A DNA stretch of 5,958 nucleotides. Origin: Kiritimatiellia bacterium (GTDB lineage: Bacteria > Verrucomicrobiota > Kiritimatiellia > RFP12 > UBA1067). Below, piece after piece: positions 1-4,633 of the stretch. Where the stretch lies: positions 1 through 5,958 of the forward strand of contig CAAGNL010000230.1 of the NCBI GenBank assembly GCA_900771305.1. Direction: 5' to 3'. Numbering within the stretch: the first letter of the stretch is position 1; each line of letters opens with the position of its first letter. Made by a program: the position numbers and the translations under genes. The notes under the pieces are model-generated. The model was not told where the DNA came from. It ran no database searches and worked only from the letters and a program-made list of their open reading frames with translations.

Positions 1-1155
1 GATCTCGTGCGCGGCGACGAGCGGGTTGTCGCGCACGAGCGCCTGGCGGAGGAAGGCGTCGAAGGCGGCGGGGCGCGCCGCCGCCGCGCGCAGGCGCGCC
101 AGCGCCTCCAGGTGCGCGGCGGCGGGATAGGCGGGGAACTGCGCGCCGAGTTCGCGGATTGCCTTCTCCGCGCGGGCGAACGCCTCCGCCGGCACGGGGT
201 CGAGGCCCAGCATCTGCACGGCGACGCCCGCAAGGCGGTCCGCTGCGGCCTTCGGCGGACGCCCCTGGAGGACATGGAGCGGCACGCCCGTCGACAGCAG
301 GCCCCACGTGTTGCACGGCTTCGTGACCGCCCACGCCACCTTCGTCTCGGGCCCGTTCGCCGTCGCCGCCGCCACGAACGCCGCCAGCTCCGGGCCGCCC
401 TGCAGCAGCACGAGATCGAACGCCTCCGCCGCAAGGCGCCCTTTCGCGCGCGGCGCATCCGTCTGTGCGAGCGCGACGCGCCCCTTCAGGGCCGCCGCCA
501 GCGGCGTTCCAAGGTCCGGCTCTCCCGGGGCGCGGACAATCAGGACCCGTGGCGCGTCCGGCGCAGAGGCCGGGAAGTCCGTGGGCAGGGCCTTCTCGCG
601 GTCGGCCTTCCGCGCCGCGAAGTCGGCCGCGCCGACCGTTCCCTCGAAGGCGATGTCGTCCACCGTCACATGCCCCCAGCCTCCGACGGCCTCGTCCGTC
701 ACGCGGAAAAAGACATCGCGGCCAACGGCATCCGGCACGTTCCACATGGCCATGCGCATCGTCTCGGAATCGGCGCCCGTGGCGGTGGCGTAGACCCGTC
801 CCGTCGCGCGGTCCACGAGCGAAAGGGAGGCCGCCCGCCCGCCGCCGATCCGAAAGGATATTGTCGGTGCGGACAACCGGACAAGCGGACTCTCGATCCA
901 CCCCGTCTGGGCGTCGCTGGGCGTGTCCCACGCCGTCTCCAAGGTGGAGAGGAAGAAACGTCCCCCCTTCGTGTAGGGCCTGTCCGCGTTGTGTTCCTTC
1001 GCGCGGTCCGTCACCGGCTTCCCGAACGTCCCTTCGACGACCTGCCATCCCTGCAGGTCGCCCGTCTCGAAATCGAACACGGCGGCCATCGACGCCACGG
1101 CAACGCCGCACAGCAGGCCCACCATCCGCATCTTCCGTTCAACATCTCTCTTCAT
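1..1155 (-). CDS. Exported protein with N-terminal β-sandwich-like domain, 3'-truncated by window edge
   Basis: The minus-strand frame stays open from the ATG at 1155 to the window edge (385 codons, no stop), so the C-terminus is missing. The start MKRDVERKMRM is followed by a hydrophobic stretch (about residues 11-25, VGLLCGVAVASMAA), a likely Sec signal peptide. A second ATG lies directly upstream at 1158; I prefer 1155 because GGAG at 1161-1164 then sits 5 nt away rather than 2. Residues ~26-172 begin FDFETGDLQGW and include TGWIESPLVRL and GGWGHVTVDDIAF. This resembles the β-sandwich-like N-terminal domain that I recall from secreted planctomycete, lentisphaeral and kiritimatiellal proteins and from GH32 levanases. 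Residues ~200-295 alternate β and α (RVLIVRAP, DLVLLQGG), suggesting a Rossmann/flavodoxin-like segment. Residues ~300-385 are Ala-rich helices ending FLRQALVRDNPLV, like the lead-in to hydrazine-synthase-α-like β-propeller regions. The gene and export are well supported; the specific function is unknown. Confidence 0.8.
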   Translation of the reverse strand, partial: MKRDVERKMRMVGLLCGVAVASMAAVFDFETGDLQGWQVVEGTFGKPVTDRAKEHNADRPYTKGGRFFLSTLETAWDTPSDAQTGWIESPLVRLSAPTISFRIGGGRAASLSLVDRATGRVYATATGADSETMRMAMWNVPDAVGRDVFFRVTDEAVGGWGHVTVDDIAFEGTVGAADFAARKADREKALPTDFPASAPDAPRVLIVRAPGEPDLGTPLAAALKGRVALAQTDAPRAKGRLAAEAFDLVLLQGGPELAAFVAAATANGPETKVAWAVTKPCNTWGLLSTGVPLHVLQGRPPKAAADRLAGVAVQMLGLDPVPAEAFARAEKAIRELGAQFPAYPAAAHLEALARLRAAAARPAAFDAFLRQALVRDNPLVAAHEI

Positions 1156-1160
1156 CATGT

Positions 1161-1164
1161 CTCC
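1161..1164 (-). promoter_or_regulatory. Shine-Dalgarno GGAG for the exported protein
   Basis: GGAG on the minus strand, 5 nt before the ATG at 1155 and only 2 nt before the tandem ATG at 1158. It sits in an AT-rich leader (about 1159-1190) that contrasts sharply with the surrounding GC-rich DNA and should leave the ribosome site unstructured. The spacing is the main reason for choosing 1155 as the start. Confidence 0.5.
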
Positions 1165-1195
1165 AAAACTTTCAAAATCAAATCATCTTCACACA

Positions 1196-1237
1196 GGCGC
1201 GGCGCCTCGTGCGCCCGCTCTACTACGGGCGCGCGCC
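1196..1237 (-). terminator. GC-rich hairpin after the kinase gene, possible terminator or mRNA 3' stabiliser
   Basis: In the ~100-nt gap between the kinase stop (1260) and the next start, a perfect 7-bp inverted repeat, GCGCCCG/CGGGCGC (1211-1217 with 1226-1232), encloses an 8-nt loop. An alternative longer fold uses a 6-bp inner stem plus a 6-bp outer stem (1196-1201 with 1232-1237) and an asymmetric bulge. No U-run follows immediately; the nearest T-rich stretch is the leader at about 1161-1185. It is therefore not a textbook Rho-independent terminator. It may mark the 3' end of the operon, stabilise the mRNA, or sit in the leader of the next gene. Confidence 0.35.
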
Positions 1238-1259
1238 GGGGATCAAGGGGTGAAGGACG

Positions 1260-2750
1260 CTAACCGGCGTGCCGCCGCTGTGCCCACGTGCCGAGAAGAT
1301 GCGTGACCTCGGTGAAGCGGGCGTAGGCAGCGGAGAGGGTGCGGACGGCGGTAGGATCTGGCTGCGTCACCTCGGCGGACCCGGCGGCGGTCGCCGCGTC
1401 CACGATGCCGAAATCCCGCCACACGCCCGTCCCGACGCCCGCGAGCGCCGCTGCCCCCAGCGCCGCGCACTGCTGCCCGATGGGATTCCGCACCACGGGC
1501 AGGGCGAAGACATCCGCGTAGATCTGCCGCCACAACGCCGACTTGGCCCCGCCGCCCACGAGGGCCAGCGGAGGCGTCAGGGCCGTCTTGTCCGCGAGTT
1601 CGACGAGGGCCGTCTTCAGCCCGAACGCAATCCCCTCCATCACGGCGCGCACGAGGTCGCCCCGCGTGTGCCGGAGGTCGAGGTTGACGAACGCGCCCCG
1701 CAGGTCCGGCGACACGTCGAGCGCGCTTCCGCCCGCCAGCGAGGGGTTGAAGAGAAGACCGTGCGCGCCCGCGTCGGATGTCGCCGCCAGGCGGTCCATC
1801 TCCGCGAAGTCGAGTCCCAGGATGTCCCGCAGCCAGGCATGGCTCGTCCCCGCGCTGAAGATCGCAAGCGCGCTCACGTACTGCCCCGGCACCACGTGGT
1901 CGAACACATAGGGCCGCGTCCGTTCGTCGAGGACGGGCCGCGCGCCTGAAACGGCGATCCACGCGCTGGATCCGAGCGACGCATACGCCCGCCCCTCCCG
2001 GTACGCCCCCGCTCCGAGCGCCATGCATGCGTTGTCCACGCCGCCCGCCACCACCTTCACGCCGGACGGCAGCCCCAGTTCCGCCGCCACGTCCGGCAGC
2101 ACCTCGCCCAGAACCTGCGTCGCGGGGACGATTGGTGGAAAAATCGACGCCCGCACCCCGCCCGCCGCGAGGAGACCCGGATCGTACGCACGCCACGCGA
2201 GGTCGTAGACGCCCGTGCCGCTCGCATACGAGGGATCCGTCGCCTTCACGCCCGTCAGGCGGAAGTTGATCCAGTCCTTCGTGCCGAGCACCGTGTCCAC
2301 GCGATCGAACCACGCCGGTTCGTGCGCGCGGAACCACATGAGCTTGCAGACCGGGTAGAGTCCGGGCGGGAACCCGCTGCCGGTCCTTTCGTACCACCGC
2401 GCATCCGCCCCGAATGCCACGGCCTCGGCGGACGCACGGGCGTCGCTCCAGATCGGCACCGCCGTGCGCAGGAGGCGTCCCGCCGCATCCACCGGCACCA
2501 CGCCGAGCGAATGCCCCGAGACGCCGATCGCCGTGACGGCGGAGACGTCGCCCAGCGCCCGCGTGGAAGCGACGACGGCGCGCCACCAGTCCACCGGACG
2601 CTGTTCGCGCATGCCTTCCCCCGGGAAGAACGTTTCGTACCCCGCAAAGGCGTCGCGCACGCACGCGCCCCGTTCGTCGAACAGCGCGGCCTTGATCCCG
2701 CCCGTCCCGAAGTCGTATGCCAGCACGACCGGCCTTGTACATGCGCTCAT
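1260..2750 (-). CDS. FGGY-family carbohydrate kinase (xylulokinase-like)
   Basis: This is a 496-residue protein, the usual length for FGGY sugar kinases, which transfer the ATP γ-phosphate to a sugar in the cytoplasm. The N-terminal phosphate-binding motif is DFGTGGIK (13-20). EQRPVDWW (49-56) and IGVSGHSLG (75-83) follow. The catalytic-base motif is GGVDNACMALGAG, with D239 as the predicted base. The C-terminal nucleotide-binding motif is LVGGGAKSALWRQIYADV (397-414). The substrate side departs from classical xylulokinase: SGHSLG stands where XylB has SGQMHG, and WSDARA (101-106) where WND-R is common. The sugar should not be assumed to be xylulose. The start overlaps the aldolase stop (ATGA) and follows a strong GGAGGTGA Shine-Dalgarno 7 nt upstream; the stop is TAG. 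The frame also stays open upstream to 3266, but that part lies over the aldolase in another frame and is not coding. Family assignment is firm; substrate is open. Confidence 0.93.
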   Translation of the reverse strand: MSACTRPVVLAYDFGTGGIKAALFDERGACVRDAFAGYETFFPGEGMREQRPVDWWRAVVASTRALGDVSAVTAIGVSGHSLGVVPVDAAGRLLRTAVPIWSDARASAEAVAFGADARWYERTGSGFPPGLYPVCKLMWFRAHEPAWFDRVDTVLGTKDWINFRLTGVKATDPSYASGTGVYDLAWRAYDPGLLAAGGVRASIFPPIVPATQVLGEVLPDVAAELGLPSGVKVVAGGVDNACMALGAGAYREGRAYASLGSSAWIAVSGARPVLDERTRPYVFDHVVPGQYVSALAIFSAGTSHAWLRDILGLDFAEMDRLAATSDAGAHGLLFNPSLAGGSALDVSPDLRGAFVNLDLRHTRGDLVRAVMEGIAFGLKTALVELADKTALTPPLALVGGGAKSALWRQIYADVFALPVVRNPIGQQCAALGAAALAGVGTGVWRDFGIVDAATAAGSAEVTQPDPTAVRTLSAAYARFTEVTHLLGTWAQRRHAG

Positions 2751-3418
2751 GACCGCGTCACCTCCTCCAGAATCGTCCGCGCCGTCTTCACACCGATGCC
2801 GAACCGCCGCACGCCGACCGCGTGGAGCGCGTGCAGCGTCTCCAGCGTGCGCACGCCTCCCGCCGCCTTGACGCCGCAGCGGTCCCCCACGGCGCGTTTC
2901 ATCAGCGCGCACCGCGCCACGCTCGCCCCCGTAGGCGCCCAGCCCGTGCCGGTCTTGACCCAGCTCGCCCCCGCGTCGGCGCTCCAGGTCGCGGCGCGCA
3001 CGATCTCCTCGTCCGACAACCAGTGGCATTCGAGAATCACCTTCACGGGGCGTCCGCCCGCCGCCGCAACGACGGCGGTAATGTCGTTCTTGTAGGCTCG
3101 TTCGTCGCCCGCCTTCAACCAGGCGATGTTGTGGACCATGTCCACCTCGTCGCAGCCGAACCCCACCAGCTCCTTCGCCGTCTCCGCCTTGATGCGGGTC
3201 GTCTCCGCCCCGCCGGGAAAACCGCTCACCGAGGCGAGCTTCACGCGCGTGCCGCCACCCAGGCACGCGCGCATGTAGGGGACGTGCGCGGGAAGGCAGA
3301 AGACGGCGGCGACGGCGAATTCCCGCGCGAGCGCGCAGACGGCCTCGATGTCCGCCCGCGTGGACTGCGCCTGCACCGCGCTCACGTCCATCATCCCGGC
3401 TATGTCCGCAATCGTCAT
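2747..3418 (-). CDS. deoC: Deoxyribose-phosphate aldolase, DeoC family (divergent)
   Basis: This 223-residue class I aldolase has a TIM-barrel sequence pattern. Canonical DeoC reversibly cleaves 2-deoxyribose-5-phosphate to glyceraldehyde-3-phosphate and acetaldehyde through a lysine Schiff base. The catalytic set is visible: D93 in EVDMVHNI, K155 in WVKTGTGW (Schiff-base lysine) and K184 in VKAAGGVRTLE. FGIG (206-209) is the phosphate-side loop near the C-terminus. SGFPGGAETT (65-74) matches the conserved GFP-G segment. The N-terminal IDHTLL motif is replaced by MDVSAV (10-15) and the usual ETALLT by ECHWLS (130-135), so it belongs to a divergent branch and may use another substrate. The start codon shares its A with the dehydrogenase stop (TGATG), and GAGGGGGG lies 7 nt upstream. 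The stop overlaps the kinase start by 4 nt. The aldolase fold and chemistry are confident; strict deoxyribose-phosphate specificity is less so. Confidence 0.9.
   Translation of the reverse strand: MTIADIAGMMDVSAVQAQSTRADIEAVCALAREFAVAAVFCLPAHVPYMRACLGGGTRVKLASVSGFPGGAETTRIKAETAKELVGFGCDEVDMVHNIAWLKAGDERAYKNDITAVVAAAGGRPVKVILECHWLSDEEIVRAATWSADAGASWVKTGTGWAPTGASVARCALMKRAVGDRCGVKAAGGVRTLETLHALHAVGVRRFGIGVKTARTILEEVTRS
2758..2768 (-). promoter_or_regulatory. Strong internal Shine-Dalgarno for the kinase
   Basis: GGAGGAGGTGA on the minus strand contains GGAGGTGA, a perfect match to the 16S anti-Shine-Dalgarno, ending 7 nt before the kinase ATG at 2750. It is encoded inside the aldolase's last codons (LEEVT). 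Together with the ATGA stop/start overlap it fixes the kinase start and predicts coupled but strong re-initiation. Confidence 0.7.
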
Positions 3419-4566
3419 CAGAGCGCCCCCCTCAGGATCTCGGCCAGCATCTCCTCCGTGACCGGCGGATGCGACGCGAGGACGCCCGCCGCGTTGAAGG
3501 AGACCGTCTTCACGTCCGCGACGATACCGGGAATGTCCGCCTCCGTCACACCCTTCTCGCCCAGCGTCGTCGGCACGCCGCAGCGCGCGATGAACGCCTT
3601 GAAGTCGGCGATGGACATGATTTCCCGCTCGAAACGTTCGTAGGGCGCGGGCCGGAGGCGCCTGAAGTAGGCCATCCAGGCGGGCATCACGATGCCGAGC
3701 GACGAGCCGTGGTTGATGCCGTGGCGGGACGTGAGCACGTGGCCGATCTGGTGCATCGGCGTCCAGGCGTCGCCCGGCGAGGCCCAGCCGTTGAGGCCGC
3801 ATGTCGCCGCCCACATCAGTTCCGCGCGCGCGTCGGCGTCCGTCGGATTCGCGAGGACAAGCGGCAGGTTCTTCATGATCGTCTTGACGACGCCCAACTG
3901 GAATTCATGCAGGAGGTCACTCTTCTCCTGTCCGTTGACGAAGATTTCAAGGACGTGGCTGATGGCGTCAATCGCCCCGCAGGCCGTCTGGAACGGCGGT
4001 AACGTGTAGGTCAGTTCAGGGTCGAGGACCGCCGTCTTCGCAAAGAGGCAGTCCGCCCAGATGTAGCTCTTCCGCCGCAAGACCGTCGAACTCACGACGG
4101 CGCACATGTTCATCTCGCTGCCCGTCGCCGGCAGGGTCGGGACGAGGAGCAGGGGAAGCGCCGCCTCGGGCGGCTGCGCCGTCACGTTGGAATGGCTTGC
4201 GTACACCATGTTCCAGAGGTCACCGTGCGTGTAGAGGCAGCCCGCCGCGATGGCCTTCGCGGCATCCATCGCGCTGCCCCCTCCCACGCCGATGACCAGG
4301 TCGGCCCCGAACGCCTTCGCCACCGCCACGCCGTGTGCGACCATCTCGATGGACGGATTCGGCGTCACGCCGAGGAATTCCTGCGCGGCCACGCCGACCT
4401 CCGCCAAGAGCGCCCTGATCTTCGCCAGCACCCCGGCGACGCTCCCGTCGCCGTAGCTGACGACAAGCGCCCGTTTCCCAAGTTTCCGCGCCTCCGTGCC
4501 CGTCTCGGCAAGCGTTCCCGCACCGAAGAGAACACGCACAGGATTATGATAGGTAAAGCCGTTCAT
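3418..4566 (-). CDS. Iron-containing alcohol dehydrogenase (YqhD/butanol dehydrogenase type)
   Basis: This 382-residue group III metal-dependent alcohol dehydrogenase reduces aldehydes to alcohols with NAD(P)H in the cytoplasm; the length is normal for the family. The opening MNGFTYHNPVRVLFGAG is typical. Cofactor-binding features are SYGDGSV (37-43), TPNPS (68-72), GVGGGSAMDAAKAIAAG (93-109) and TLPATGSEMN (144-153), the last as in YqhD. The metal ligands are inferred by family position as D200 and H204 (AIDAISHVLE), then H272 and H286 (MHQIGHVLTSRHGINHG). All four are present, so the enzyme should be active. YqhD has YGGGS where this has YGDGS; that loop contacts the cofactor ribose, so NADH versus NADPH preference cannot be called. 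It is first in the operon and shares a base with the aldolase start (TGATG). A purine-rich AAAGGAAAG lies about 7-15 nt before the ATG. Context suggests it reduces the aldehyde the aldolase releases. Confidence 0.93.
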   Translation of the reverse strand: MNGFTYHNPVRVLFGAGTLAETGTEARKLGKRALVVSYGDGSVAGVLAKIRALLAEVGVAAQEFLGVTPNPSIEMVAHGVAVAKAFGADLVIGVGGGSAMDAAKAIAAGCLYTHGDLWNMVYASHSNVTAQPPEAALPLLLVPTLPATGSEMNMCAVVSSTVLRRKSYIWADCLFAKTAVLDPELTYTLPPFQTACGAIDAISHVLEIFVNGQEKSDLLHEFQLGVVKTIMKNLPLVLANPTDADARAELMWAATCGLNGWASPGDAWTPMHQIGHVLTSRHGINHGSSLGIVMPAWMAYFRRLRPAPYERFEREIMSIADFKAFIARCGVPTTLGEKGVTEADIPGIVADVKTVSFNAAGVLASHPPVTEEMLAEILRGAL

Positions 4567-4633
4567 GATCGTTCTTTCCTTTCGTTTTCCATTCCTTCAC
4601 CAGGGATATCCACCCGTGGACGGCGCGGGTCCG
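4567..4633 (-). promoter_or_regulatory. Intergenic leader of the adh-aldolase-kinase operon with a short inverted repeat
   Basis: This 67-nt gap separates the stop of the repeat protein (TGA at 4634-4636) from the dehydrogenase ATG. It contains the near-palindrome TCCAC-CC-GTGGA (4609-4620) and the adjoining palindrome GGATATCC (4604-4611). It then turns purine-rich (GGAAAACGAAAGGAAAG) toward the start codon. The inverted repeat could be an operator half-site pair or part of a weak hairpin ending the upstream transcript; no T-run follows. I do not see a convincing -35/-10 pair, so whether the operon has its own promoter here is unresolved. Confidence 0.25.

Noticed and set aside
1038..1060. 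Perfect 8-bp inverted repeat CGACCTGC/GCAGGTCG with a 7-nt loop
   Set aside because: It lies within coding sequence for the conserved GDLQGWQVV segment and is explained by codon content; no regulatory context.
7..1263. Plus-strand open frame of 418 codons
   Set aside because: It is antisense to the exported protein and translates to an Arg/Ala/Gly-rich sequence with no family motifs. The minus strand gives a signal peptide and recognisable domain, so this is a GC-rich shadow frame.
1243..2742. Minus-strand open frame of 499 codons over the kinase
   Set aside because: It is a frame-shifted reading of the kinase, Arg/Gly-rich and without motifs. The true kinase frame carries all FGGY motifs.
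2751..3266. Open upstream extension of the kinase frame
   Set aside because: It overlaps the aldolase in another frame, yields low-complexity Arg/Gly sequence, and the family N-terminus (DFGTGG) begins just after the ATG at 2750 with a perfect Shine-Dalgarno.
3419..3814. Open upstream extension of the aldolase frame
   Set aside because: It overlaps the dehydrogenase and has no DeoC similarity; the DeoC N-terminal pattern starts at the ATG at 3418.
1260..4566. Autoinducer-2 processing (LsrK/LsrF-like) as an explanation for kinase plus aldolase
   Set aside because: The aldolase has DeoC-type catalytic motifs rather than LsrF-like sequence, the kinase lacks LsrK-like motifs that I recall, and no lsr transporter or regulator genes are visible.
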